A stretch of 64,000 nt of DNA from Hyalella azteca (Eukaryota; Arthropoda; Malacostraca; Amphipoda; Hyalellidae). The position numbers were made by a program, and so were the translations under genes. The first letter of the stretch is position 1. Each line of letters begins with the position of its first letter. The stretch lies in assembly GCF_000764305.2 (NCBI RefSeq), contig NW_025939230.1, positions 310,001 through 374,000 on the forward strand, given 5' to 3'. Positions 23,153 through 34,472 of the stretch are shown here, piece after piece. A model generated the notes under the pieces. That model saw nothing but the letters and a program-made list of their open reading frames with translations, made no database searches and had not been told where the DNA came from.

Positions 23153-25001
23153 GTGATCAAAAGAGCGTTCGAAATATTGAATCAAGGGCATATGTTTTGC
23201 GACTGTGATGTGCTCTCGAGTAATGAAAGTCTAAATCCTAATTTTATTAGGATTTATCTGCCAATAAACAGAAAACTCGCCGACTCATCATATCAGAGGC
23301 CATGTTCTTGAAATGTCGCATGCAGCACATCTGTTTTCATATATGGCCCGGGTTGGTCCAAGCTACTAAAAAACCTTTGCATTGTCTTTTAAAATCTTCG
23401 AAGAACTCACAATTTCCTTCTTCCCACGTTATAATCATTGGTTGTAGCATCGAATTCAATTAATATAGTCGTGTAAAGTTGAGAATTTGCGTCTTCAACT
23501 GGACATTTATTTTTCCTGTTTTCCTCGCAGTTTCCTACAAAGTAAAAGTCTGGAATAGTAAATGAAATATCGTGTTAGGTTTTTAAAGTTACATCAGGTT
23601 CTATTACTAGATTCCAATTAATAGATTAGTTTATTATAACTTTTAAATAGTTTCATGCAGGTAGTCATTACGTAATGAAGAAATGCAGTTTGATTTATTT
23701 GGCTATATACTTTAAGTGGCAAGTGTAGTAACCCGAAAATGAAATATGTTAAAGTGCTAGCACCTTTTGAAGCGTAGGAAAAAGAAGCAAGATATATTAC
23801 ACAATGGATATGTGCGTTTTTACCGCTTTTTATTGATACTCTGCTTGACGGAGTTCAGCTTAAAAATCTATTGAATAAATAGTCCTATATATGTGCCCAA
23901 TTGACTGTTGAATATTGGATTTGCAGTCTGAATTGCAAGTCATCAAATGACGGACCTGCATTAAGCAATAAATTTTTCATCCATTCACCGCAAAAATCAA
24001 TTGTGTGTTTTCATTGTTTTCACAAGCGCTTTTAAAGCTGAACTGAAGTCTACATGAGTACTGGATTTTTTTAGAGCACCACAAACGCGTAACATTACTT
24101 TTCTAAATGTTGACGCACCGATTAAGAAATATTTGAAATTTTAGCAACTCACGTTTGAATTTCGTTTTAAGATTGGAACACACGGCGCTTTGCTCACTTA
24201 GTATTGGCGTGTAAGCATTCAGCTTTAACACTTCACTGTGATTCAGAAACTAAACGTAGTGAGCGGCATTGGCAAGCCAGTCTTTCTGGAGTCTTTGTGT
24301 CTTAGAAGATGGCAGGTTGCGCTTTTTATGCGTCATGCTCTGCATTCGAATTTTGCTGCCCAGATTACATTTCCATATCTCAGTCTCACTGAACACCCGG
24401 GGCTGAGTGACCTCACCCTAAATGTCGAACACGATGTTAGGGTAACCGGCAGGCGCCCTATATATGGTTGTGTCGTGTTGGTAACCATGCATCCTAGTGG
24501 CAATGTTATACATATTGGCAAGAAAAATTTTCTCAAACTCGTTCGTGTTCAGAATTGAACATGAACATGATAGTATACAAGTATAAACCACTATTAGTAT
24601 ATTAGTGGATTAATTGTAGGTAAGAGAAGATTGGGAAAAATTGATTGAACTGGAGCAGCTAGGAGAATGTTTAGGTATTTATTACACTTACCTTCTTGAA
24701 AACTTTTCAAGGCCTGTTCTAGCGATAACTCTTTTAAACTAAGTCACGAATGGAAAAAAACAGAGCTTTCACATGAAAGCTCTATATCTTATATGGTCGA
24801 ATTTAATGATATATGAGAACATGGATTAGAAAGTTACCCAGGTCCATGCACAAATAATTCGGCTGTAAAATTGCAAGAGCTTTTTAAAAATCACAAACAT
24901 CACGTGCAAGTAATGGAGACTAAGTTGACCAGCAATTTAAGCCTTTCATGTTAATTAATCGGAATCTGGTGATAACAGGGGTGTAGTACTGTAGGATGTA
25001 A

Positions 25002-25315
25002 TGCATGTGTCGAGCCGAAATTGCGGAATTGCTGATTCTATGGAATCGGCAGCCAGTTGCTGAATATGTAGAATCAGCATTTCGTTGCTGATTCCGAAAA
25101 TCGGACGTTAGAGTTAGAGTTAGAACAAGAATCGACAGTTGGAATAATAAAAAGTTAGGTCAAGTTCGGTCAAGTTCCTTTATGTTTAAATATTAAAAAA
25201 TAACTTGGCTGACTGACCTAACCCCAGATTCTTATAGTATAGAAATTCTATTTCTACAGATTCGGCAACTGGCTGCCGATCCATGCAATTCCGCGATTTC
25301 GGCGCGACACATGCA
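25002..25315. mobile_element. MITE with long terminal inverted repeats
   Basis: The left end TGCATGTGTCGAGCCGAAAT and the right end (inverted TGCATGTGTCGCGCCGAAAT) continue inward for about 70 bases of imperfect inverted homology, including ATCGGCAGCCAGTTGC in both arms. The element is 314 bp with no coding capacity. I could not define a convincing target-site duplication. Confidence 0.75.
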
Positions 25316-26329
25316 CCAGAACGACGAGTGTGAGCAACGCAGAGCGGCGGCTAATGCCTAGATGCTATTACCTTCTGTGCTGTGCCTAACCATCAGGCAA
25401 AATATGTTGAATTAACGTTTACTATTTTTTTCAAGTAAATCAACTCGTCATTAGCGTAGTTCAAAATGTAATTGGCCGGAATGATGTAATAACCACGATC
25501 TCTCGGCACTTGCCGCACAGATATTTTTGAAAATTACTTCGCCAGCTGTGGTTAGAACGAGAATCGTTTTAGAAATTATATTTTTTTATTAGTTTTCTTT
25601 TAAAATTTCATAGTTGAAGAGCTCTCATTTATGTATAATAACCATTAAAATAATTTTAACTACTTTTCTGATCATTTTATACTGTAGTAAACGATCAGGT
25701 AATAGCTGAAAATTAGCAAGTTTCAGTGTACTAAAAGGTGAAATGTGTGCATAATAATTATTGTTGCCGGATTTCAAAATTAATTGATGTAAAATTAACC
25801 GTTTGATGCACAAGTGAATGGACCCTACACTCTACCACAAGTGGGTCAAAAATTTCAAATGTCAAAATACGTATATGCGTTGTTGTGCCAATTTTGCCAC
25901 TTTAGTTAATAATAATCACTGCTATAATATTTAGTTTATTATTAAGACCACACAAGAACAATTTCATGTTTGGACCATTTTTATTTTTCACTTTTTTACA
26001 TCATTGAAAAAGAAAATTATCCAGAAGAGAAATAAAAATATTGAACATTGCGAACATTCATTGTATGTATGTGTGTAACTGCTCAGTAATTTACAGTTCG
26101 TTGCTTTTTCCTTCTTTTGCCCTCTCTATCATCTCTGTATACACCATGCAGTTCATACTAACTTCTTTCCACTGGCTGTGATTGTACACAGGCCGACACA
26201 TTGCATTTCCCAGACGTATTTTCGTTATTATCCATCTTAGTTTCTTTGGGAGATCTGATGCATATTACACTTTAGTTGGCGTTGTTTGTTCCGTTCCTAT
26301 TACTGCATGGGTTGTGGCGGTTGACATCT

Positions 26330-27050
26330 CAAGCCTTTCCATTGCTTTTATAATCAGCGTCTGTAGTAGCGGGCAGCCTTCCTTCCTGTCGATTTCTCAT
26401 GTTGGGCGTCACTAAGTCAATTGAGAGCGCTATGAGAAAAGGCCATCGTGCTTTAATGGTGATATAATATGGAATTCTGGTGCTGAGCCGTAAAACGTGT
26501 AGGCTACTTGACAATGTCAAGTAGGTTATCCCGCGACATCATGAGCCACCTCTGTTTGGTAATTGCTGGCGTAGGTGATAACTATATGTTCAATTGTGCT
26601 CAAATTTCCTTAAACTTCCCTTTGTATTGTTATAGCATGAGATTCCTTTTTTGCTAGTTTTATCAACTAGTTTGTCTAGGTGCATCGTGTATAGGAGCAC
26701 AACAACTTTTCCTTTCTCTCCGACATTAGTGACCATTTTCGGAAAGTCATTTAATAAAAAGATTGTATTGTAAACCTTCAAGTAATTTTAAGGTTAAGCA
26801 CTTAACTCTATGAGTGGCTGGGCAAGGAGGCCCGCTGGTAAAATAGTTATTCATTGGGATGAGTTTGTGCTGGACAATGCTTTCGTCCAGATTCTTCTGA
26901 ATATCATTCCTTGTTTGTCTCCCACTGTAAATTTTCCATTTATTGCATAGGAAATGCATCACAAATCCAAACGATCTTTAGGCCATACTTGGCGGGTTGC
27001 TTAACATGTATTGCTGAAACTTGCTGGGCCTATTTCTTCAACGCCGACAC
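26330..27050 (-). pseudogene. piggyBac transposase remnant (DDE_Tnp_1_7)
   Basis: In 5'-3' order on the minus strand, across several frames, the landmarks are KFQQYMLSNPPKYGLKIVW then ICDA (the KPxKYGxKxxxLCD signature), WKIYSGRQ, IPMNNYFTSGPP (the MDNYFTS motif with Asp changed to Asn), KVVVLLYTMHLDKLVDKTSKK then CYNNTKG (the STMH…YNxTKGGVD region), and FLIALSIDLVTPNMRNRQ. Stops and frame changes separate the blocks and a catalytic Asp is lost, so it is inactive. It may have been about 1.7 kb when intact. Confidence 0.8.
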
Positions 27051-27463
27051 TTCTATTCTATTCTTGAATGGCACAGTGAATGGTTAATTCACTGTTACAC
27101 AATCACTCGGTTGTATCGTTGTCCACAGTCAAGTCCCAAACATGGAGGAAGGCTGCCCATAAAGTCGGCTTCCAGTCGGAAGTTCTTATCATATTATGCA
27201 TAGTGTATATAAAATCGGATATGATCTACGTGATCCACAGTCAATTTATTTCTGGCGGGCTACTGCCACTGTTGATAAGAATCAAACGTCCACAATTGGA
27301 AACGTTCCCACTAAGTGGATCAAATATGCTGAAAAAAAAATATTTTTTACCCACTTATGGAAACATGGGATAGTGATAGAAAAACGACAATATTTTAGAA
27401 TTTATCAAATTTATAATAAAAATGTCAACGGGATCATGTCACAAACATGTTTTTTGAGTAAAT

Positions 27464-27615
27464 CCAGGGCCTACACTTTCAAAAAAAGTTAAAAGATCGT
27501 AAGTTCATCAGCCAATCATTGACGGCCTTTCGAGCAAAATCCACCAATCATAGACAAGAAAATAGAGCGTAAGTATTTACGTTCACATAGCGAATTTTGA
27601 AAGTATGGCCCCAGG
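27464..27615. mobile_element. Short MITE, copy 1 of 2
   Basis: A 152-bp copy of a family also present at 56197-56347. Terminal inverted repeats are CCAGGGCC…ACTTTCAAAA and TTTTGAAAGTATGGCCCCAGG. The two copies are close to 90% identical by eye, including AGATCGTAAGTTCATCAGCC internally. This copy is inserted inside the piggyBac remnant. Confidence 0.85.
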
Positions 27616-28232
27616 AATAAGGAATTATTCGAATTCTTCAATGTGAAAATATTTAGAGAAAATCACCTCATCGGGTCATTTTTGACCCACTTGTGCATCT
27701 GAGGGTTTACTATGTATAAAAAAATAATAAACAGAAATAAAAATCTCGTGCTTCTTATTCACTCTTTATTTATTCCGTTTAGAACAAGTTCGTCGGCATA
27801 GATCAGCTTCAATTGACTTCGCTAAATGCGTAAACCTCAAACTGTACGCTTGTATGTTAAACATGTCGTAAACTTGAATTTTACCCAAACACGAATAGAA
27901 ATTTGAGCAGAATTTTACCAAGTCAGATCTAAAAATTGCAAACCATCTTCTTCGTAATTCTAAAATACGGAAAAAATCCGACGATTTTTCTTCGCATTTG
28001 TCCCCAAGTGGAACTGGCAAGGCGAGGACGGCTCATACAATATGAAGCGGGGGAGCTGTCGCGGCTGAAGCGCCGGCGTCGCCTGAGCTTCTATCATGCA
28101 ACGAAGCTTCACGAACTCTTCAACTGTCATCTTGGTTTCTTTGTAATTCTTTGTGTGAGAAATAAGATAAATTCGGGGAATACTAGGCCTAGGGGAGATT
28201 TGTTTTTGATATTGATTAGATTTTAGAATGTT

Positions 28233-28261
28233 TATAACATAACATAACATAACATAACATA
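28233..28261. repeat. AACAT pentanucleotide microsatellite
   Basis: Five to six perfect copies of AACAT in a row. Simple repeat. Confidence 0.95.
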
Positions 28262-28339
28262 GTGATGTCGGCGCTGAAGTGTAGGCTTGATGTGGCCTGT
28301 CGCCGATTCTTTTCCTTTTCGTGCCTTGTTCATAGAATC

Positions 28340-28566
28340 TAAACTCGTGTCATTTGACTGGATCTTTTCATGACTGACGATAGTTTGAAGTAGCTACTAG
28401 ACTTCCACCGGGTTCGATAAGGAGCTAGGCATTTCAAATCTATTTTAGAACAATGGTGTTACTTGAGCTTCTTTCCAGTCGGACGGCAAAGTTCCTTCGT
28501 TCAAGGTTTTTTGAAAGAATACTGTCAATGGGCCGGCCAGAACGGTTGCTAATTCTTTGAGCAATT
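28340..28566 (-). mobile_element. Non-LTR retrotransposon (LINE) reverse transcriptase fragment
   Basis: On the minus strand a continuous stretch (about 28563-28445) reads LKELATVLAGPLTVFFQKTL, then NEGTLPSDWKEAQVTPLF. This is the N-terminal block of LINE reverse transcriptases (PLTxxFxxSLxxGxxPxxWKxAxVxPxFKKG). Downstream sequence still shows weak traces of the NYRPVSL and GFRKG blocks in shifted frames. No catalytic YADD block remains. It is a dead fragment in the opposite orientation to the LINE at 32385-33340. Confidence 0.75.
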
Positions 28567-28890
28567 ATCATTATTTCCATGAACCAAACGCGACATGGTA
28601 TAAATGAGTATAAATTTCTTTGGGCTCTAAGGCTGCCTTTTTCATTACACGTAAAGAAAAATCAGTCCGGCGAAATAAGTTTTCTCAAAATTTTGGAAAG
28701 TTCAATGGCATATGTGAAAAAACAAGCGTACAATAATAATTTCAGTGAAATTACTATGTTTTCGATGGCGTAGTAAAAACTGAACAAGGCGCTGTTTTTA
28801 GAAGTCATTCGAAATAATTTAATTTCTTATAGTAGCCAAAAATAAACAAAAAATTCGTCAAGCTCCTAACTTGTAACTATATCTAAGGGT

Positions 28891-29042
28891 GTGTTAACAT
28901 CAAGTTAACGTGTTAACATCAAGTAAACGTGTTAACATCAACTTAATGTGTTAACATCAAGTAAACGTGTTAACATCAAGTTAATGTGTTAACATCAAGT
29001 TAACGTGTTAACATCAAGTTAATGTGTTAACATCAAGTAACG
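28891..29042. repeat. 19-bp tandem array (8 copies)
   Basis: Eight back-to-back copies of GTGTTAACATCAAGTTAAC with few substitutions, each containing GTTAAC. The regular spacing with no unique spacers rules out a CRISPR-like structure. Confidence 0.95.
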
Positions 29043-29759
29043 GAAGACCGAGCATTAAGACGGGTGTTATTTTCGTCAGCACGACCGACCGTTCGTCGAG
29101 CTCGACCGCCTGACGACGCTAGGGCAAGCCGAGTGTTCCAGCCGTCCAGGGAGTTCGTCTGATTTGCATGCTATTTATGCGAGGAAACTACCTGCCCTCG
29201 GCCTGAGCTTTATCCTCTGCAGGTCACAGTGCGAGGCGGCTTCGTGGAAAACTTCATGTTTGATGAAAATCAATCGACGCCTTCGTTTACTGGCCAAAAG
29301 GAAAACTCCAATGGGAAACTCTGAGTATTATGAAAGAAGAGGAACATTTCCATAATGTGTTTACAAATTACTAAAAAATAAAAATATATTATTAAATGGA
29401 CGAAAAATTTCCAAAATATTTCGTCCAATACCAATAGAACAGAGTTGATGTTGGACGATGAGTGATACTGTGCAAGATTGTTTGGGGTTAATTAATATTT
29501 TTTCCAAATAACCATTTTCCGCTCATGGCATGTAACCATAAGTTCATTACGCTATGTTGTCAGAATCACGGGTGAACTCACTTTATTTGTCGTTAATATG
29601 CTTTTTATAGCAAGATACGTCCTAAAATTCATGCCAAGGGATACGAAATTTTATTATTGCACTCATTAGAGCCGCTTACAATAAAAAACTCACAGTTTCC
29701 AGTCGAAAACATTCCTACTAGACAATCGTCAGTAATTTCGATGTGCATTGTATAGAAGG

Positions 29760-30070
29760 AGAGACACGGAGTATTTCACTAACGACATATTCGTTGTCTG
29801 CGGGGCGCTGCATCACCAATGACTCTCGGCTGTAGAGGAAGTAACTGATATTGAGGCAAGTCGAGGTCCAGCGAACCATTCGTCCCGAATCATTGTTCTT
29901 TCCACCGTATTACTAGAGACTTAAACTGAACGCGAGTTTCAACGGGCGTGGTCAGACCTGACACCAGGTCGCTAGCTTTGAAGACCATATCCTCGCTGGT
30001 TTCACCACCGGTGCTCTTTGGTCTGCCGTCTACAATGCCGGCTTCTGTAGTCTGCAAAGATCTTGACTAT
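29760..30070 (-). pseudogene. Possible Tc1-like transposase remnant
   Basis: On the minus strand a stretch containing GRPKSTGGETSEDMVF resembles the GRPRxT linker of Tc1-like transposases. Further downstream, YFLYSRESLVMQRPADNEYV resembles the first catalytic block (VLFSDESRFxLxxADxRxxV) with the Asp lost. The similarity is weak and broken, and I could not find terminal repeats. It could be chance. Confidence 0.35.
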
Positions 30071-31844
30071 TCATTCAATTCAAGCCGGATGGTAGAATGG
30101 TGACAGACAATCTTGATGACAAGACTATATCACCGCTTGTGATTTAGTCCGCCATTTATTCATGCCGAATCTTCATCAACCATTTGTTGGCCAGCGTAAC
30201 GTGAAGCAGCTACAGCGTGGCGGCGTCCCTTACGAACGCTGCACATCACAACTTACTTCTTTTCAACTTAATGGTTGATTAATTACTACTCCACTGTGGC
30301 CTGAAAAAAAGTTTTGTTAAATGCAAACTTGCTAATCTAAAGACCACTGTAATAAATACTACTACAGAAAATACCACGTCGTGAATATTAACGATTCTAT
30401 GCCCGCAAGTCGGATGGTCGTTAATGTATTCTGCAGCAACGGAAGTCGGTAATGTCGCCTGATGTTCACATTAGCAGAGCCGCAGGTAGCGGAGTCGAGT
30501 GACGCCGACTAGCGAGCCAAGGCGCCATCTGATACAGCGATGGAATATATCACATACTTAGAGGATGGAGTGAGATATTGTCTAAATGCAGATGCACTTT
30601 TTCCTTTGTTTGGGGCATCATGACCCAGTTTGGCCCGGCAAAAGGACGTGCCAGTGCTCGCTGCTTGTGCTGTTGTGTTTTATAAATGGTCAGTATGAGT
30701 GTAACCTATTAATTTTTTCTGAGTGTTTGAGTATCGAATCCACAGGCCAGTTCCTCTGCAATAAAGTATAATCGCAAGTTCCTCGATGATCTCGAGTTTT
30801 TCGGTGATAGTGATAGATCATAAGTTCGGTGAAAATCATGAGTTCTACTAAATTTGACTCTACAATAACTGGGTTCTAAAATAATCGTGAATTTTACGAT
30901 GATAATTAATTTTAAGATGACATTGTGTTTTATAATAATCGTGAGTTCGTAGGTGTGAGTTCTTGGGTGTTCTAGAAAAAAATTATACGATGGTGCGGAA
31001 TATATTACCAACTCTATGCTTGGTTAAAAATTAATGCGAACTTTGAAACTTTAAATAAACATAGTTGTTACCAGAGTGATTACAGGATTGAGTTACGAAA
31101 GTTTGATTATCACTGCCTGTGATAAAAGTATGTCGTAAGTAGGAACCATAAAAGCGACAACACTCATAGGGTTCTAGGAAATATTAGGCTCTGTGAAATG
31201 AAGAAAGCTTATTGTTTTTAAAAGGTTACAATCAGATAACATAAGATAAGGAGAAAAATGCAAAAAGTGTTTTGATATTATTCGAGAGATGAGATGCAAA
31301 AATTGCTCTGAATTATATCCTGAAGTTTTTTCATATAATGTCATCAAGCATTTAGAATTTTATTTTTATCTTTAGAGTTATTTAAAATGTGCTAATATTT
31401 TACACTCCAAGTCTAAACATATTCACCTAATTATGTAACTTGATATACTTCCGATTTCGAGATAGATATATACGAGACATATGTAGAGACATATGTATTA
31501 AAATATTATTATTGTTGTTAATATTATATTTATTATTGTTATTATTAAAATGTATATATGTATATGTATTACAATATTACATTTACTAGATTATATACAA
31601 CGGTACCACACTTCGGCAATTCATCGCTCATAATCTATTCGTTCGTTTCTCTATTCCTATGTTAATCAATTTCCATTTGCTGGGCGGTGAGCGGAATACA
31701 GTAGCCGTAATTTCCAGCAGTTGTGTGAGATATGCTGCAGCTTAGGAATAATCGCGATAAGACGGCCATAATGAACCTGTGGTGACATTAGACCTCAGCT
31801 CACGCCGCTGAGTGGGACAATATATATGCAAGCCAAGACAACAG

Positions 31845-32312
31845 CTGTATAGTGTCATGCTACACACCACTCTGGGGGCCATATACATACAGGGATCGCT
31901 TCAAACAGCTGTATAGTGTCATGCTACACACCACTCTGGGGGCCATATACATGCAGGGATCGCTTCACACAGCTGTATAGTGTCATACTACACACCACTC
32001 TGGGGGCTTTTATACATACAGGGATCGCTTCACACAGCTGTATAGTGCCATACTACACAGCACTCTGGGGGATATACATACAGGGATTGCTTCTCACAGC
32101 TGTATAGTGTCACACTACACCCCTCTCTAGGTGCTATTTACATGCAGGATCGCTTCACACAGCTGTATAGTGTCACACTACACAGCTCTCTAGGGGCTAT
32201 TTACATGCCGAATCACTTCACACAGCTGTATAGTGTCATACTGTACACCACTCTGGGGGCCATATACATGCAGGGATCGCTTCACACAGCTGTATAGTGT
32301 CACACTACACAC
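31845..32312. repeat. 64-bp minisatellite (about 7.5 copies)
   Basis: The units start CAGCTGTATAGTGTCATACT and continue through ACACCACTCTGGGGGCCATA to a CAGGGATCGCTTCACA end. Unit length is 61-65 bp and copies are 85-95% alike. The array ends about 70 bp before the LINE fragment at 32385. Confidence 0.95.
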
Positions 32313-32384
32313 ATATTTCGATCGGGTGGCACGCACCACTGAGTAAGGAACAGTTTTAAAATACTTTATGCTATCCTGAATATT

Positions 32385-33340
32385 GAAAAACATCGCCGAC
32401 ATAGATGTTGCAGTAAACCGCGCCTCTGCATCGTCAGTCGCGGACGACACCAGGATACTAATGACCATCACGGACAGGAGGGACTGCGAGAGGTTTCAAG
32501 AAATCCTACCTGCAGTATATGACTGGGCCCAAGCGTACAAAATGCAGTTTAACGGGACCAATTTTGAGGTTCTGAAACACATAGGTAGCGGAAGGGCTGG
32601 TATGGAGTCCCGCTACCTGTCACCTGACGGCTCGGGAATCGAAGAGAAAAGACTTGTTCGCGATCTAGGAGTTTTGATGAATACTCAGGTCAAGTTTGGT
32701 GATCACGCAGCGGCAATAACAGCACATGGCAGGCTGTACGAGGGGTGAGTCTGACGGACGTTCAGAACAAGAGAAGCGGAACCGATGATCACACTCTTTA
32801 GAGCTCATGTGATACCCTCCTTGAATACTGCTGCCAGCTCTGGACCCCGTTCACACTCGGCGCTGTGCGGCAACTGGAAGGGGTCCAATGAACCTTCACT
32901 TCCAGGATCAGAGGGATGGAGGAGTTGAACTACTGGAGGAGGTTCACTGCAGAGGAGACGGGAAAGCTATGTAATTCTGTATATATGGAAAATTATAACC
33001 GGAATGGCACCAAACTTTGAAAGCGAGACCTTCAGGATTGAAACATACCATAACCATAGAAGGGAGGGGATTGTCCTGGATTCCTCCACTACGTAACAGA
33101 TCCGTGGTAAGATTTCGATCCCTGCGGGAAGAATGTCTTTTCGTAGAAGGGCGGAGGCTGTTTAACGTCCCACCAAAGGATACAATAGAAAGTGAGTTCT
33201 ACCTGGAGACCTTCAAAAGACGACTGGAAGTGTTCCTGGGCACAATCCCAGATCGACCTCCCCTGCAACACTACCAGCGGCGAGAAGCAAGCAACAGCAT
33301 CGTGCATCAGGTGGCCCAAATGAGGGCGGATGAACGATAG
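32385..33340 (+). mobile_element. LINE (non-LTR retrotransposon) 3' ORF2 remnant
   Basis: The first frame (to 32748) carries the reverse transcriptase core in degenerate form. SSVADDTRI stands for the catalytic FADD block, followed by DWAQAYKMQFNGTNFEVL and EKRLVRDLGVLM, all typical of arthropod CR1/jockey-like LINEs. After frame changes, 32775-33340 encodes the usual C-terminal region: VIPSLEYCCQLWTPF, SRIRGMEELNYWRRL, WIPPLRNRSVVRFRSLREE, RLFNVPPK and FKRRLEVFLGTIPDRPPL. It lacks the 5' part (endonuclease and early RT), as expected of a 5'-truncated insertion, and has internal stops. Confidence 0.88.
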
Positions 33341-34338
33341 TCAGAGGCGGCGATCCATCGTGGCCTGGGACTGCTACGTCCGAAACATATACTAATGATA
33401 CTAAGGATCTTAAAGCTTTCAGATTTGGTTTTATGAACGACCAGGAATAATTTATTTTGAATAGGAAATGAAATATTTTCAAATTAAAATTCCATGTAAT
33501 ATTCTCTACATGGAAAATACTTTAAGCTCAATAAAATGTAAAAGATGAGTGCATAAGTTGCATATTCAATAAATTATTGAAGAGGGAGTACGTGTTATAG
33601 CGCGGAACGAAGACTCCATGCACAGCTCAACACGCTTCATATTCTAGACGAATTATAAATTTTCACCGTTGGGATTCGCTTGAAAGTCAGTGTCAATTAT
33701 TCATTCCGTAAATATTATCCATGGGATGCAAGTCAGACCAATGAAAATGCAAGTCTGTATGCGTTATGCATGATTCAAACAAAAATTTTTATAACGTTTA
33801 AAAGGAACGGCTTCAGGCGTTTGTTCCTGCACTGATGATGACTTAACACGTATTATTCAAGGCCAAAAAACCGTACAAATGAAAAGGTTCTATCCCATGA
33901 GATCTACGCTCAGAGAAACGCTGTGTGAAATCTTTCGAATGTTCTGCGAAATTTCCATTTAGGGGTTTAAATTTTCGGTAATTAAGCCCCGTGCTGAATT
34001 TCAAAGCTCGCATGAATGTGATGACAGCCTATAGCTTGGCTGCGGTACTGCTGGTCGCTGAACACACCATTCATTCTTTAGTTGTAGTGTGACTGTTTCA
34101 GCGAGGGCTTGAACGTATTAAAAAAACTCTCTGAAACGAACAGCTTTTTTTAGGATTCCTATATTCTTCTTCCAGAATTCGTAGAGGAATTTTTTTGTTA
34201 AAACGTAAAATAAACACGAGTATACAGCCAATGAAGCCGTATAAATTTTTTACCACTGGAAAGAATTAATTATTTTACGAGTTTATTGAACACGCTTATT
34301 CTCTTTAGAGTGTAACATTAATAAAAAATTTTTCCAGG

Positions 34339-34472
34339 ATTTCATCCCATATTTTTATCCATACTTGTCGCCGAACTTCGTCGCAACCAACGTACTTTGT
34401 CCCGCGCTTCTCGCATCCCGCCGCAAACGCTGGCTGTGAAGGCCAACTTCTTGCTCAGCTTCGAGGAAAATT
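34339..34472 (+). other. Candidate orphan terminal exon
   Basis: After an AG acceptor with a T-rich tract (ATTTTTCCAG at 34329-34338) a GC-richer stretch stays open for about 44 codons (…ILVAELRRNQRTLSRASR…) to a TAG. Composition stands out from the AT-rich surroundings. No homology is recognised, so this could equally be transposon debris. Confidence 0.15.

Larger units (their letters stand above)
19530..25000. other. Intergenic region upstream of NCLN
   Basis: No confident gene. Apart from the SINE, microsatellite and two tandem arrays listed separately, it contains unassigned short frames. The longest (22692-23087 and 24238-24558) have no recognisable motif. A small palindrome, AGAGCTTTCACATGAAAGCT, sits near 24761. 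I see no promoter element for NCLN that I would defend. Confidence 0.45.
25799..27705 (-). mobile_element. Decayed piggyBac-type element
   Basis: The left end CCGTTTGATGCACAAGTG follows TTAA (25795-25798). The right end is its imperfect inverted copy, CACTTGTGCATCTGAGGG, followed by TTTA, a mutated TTAA. A subterminal inverted motif, ACAAGTGGGTCAAAAAT, occurs on both sides. The minus strand between them carries a broken piggyBac transposase (26330-27050). A 152-bp MITE (27464-27615) has inserted near the right end. TTAA targeting together with the transposase remnant identifies the superfamily. Confidence 0.82.
27720..31840. other. Gene-free region with transposon debris
   Basis: No confident cellular gene. 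It contains the LINE and possible Tc1 remnants and the repeats listed separately. A minus-strand frame at about 28129-27960 begins MTVEEFVKLRC and is GC-rich relative to its surroundings, but I cannot assign it. AT-rich low-complexity sequence fills 31200-31600. Confidence 0.4.

Noticed and set aside
24238..24558. 106-codon plus-strand frame as a gene
   Set aside because: Open on both strands, no family resemblance, no splice or promoter support.
28891..29042. CRISPR-like regular repeat
   Set aside because: Units are contiguous 19-mers with no spacers, in a spliced eukaryotic genome; it is a minisatellite.
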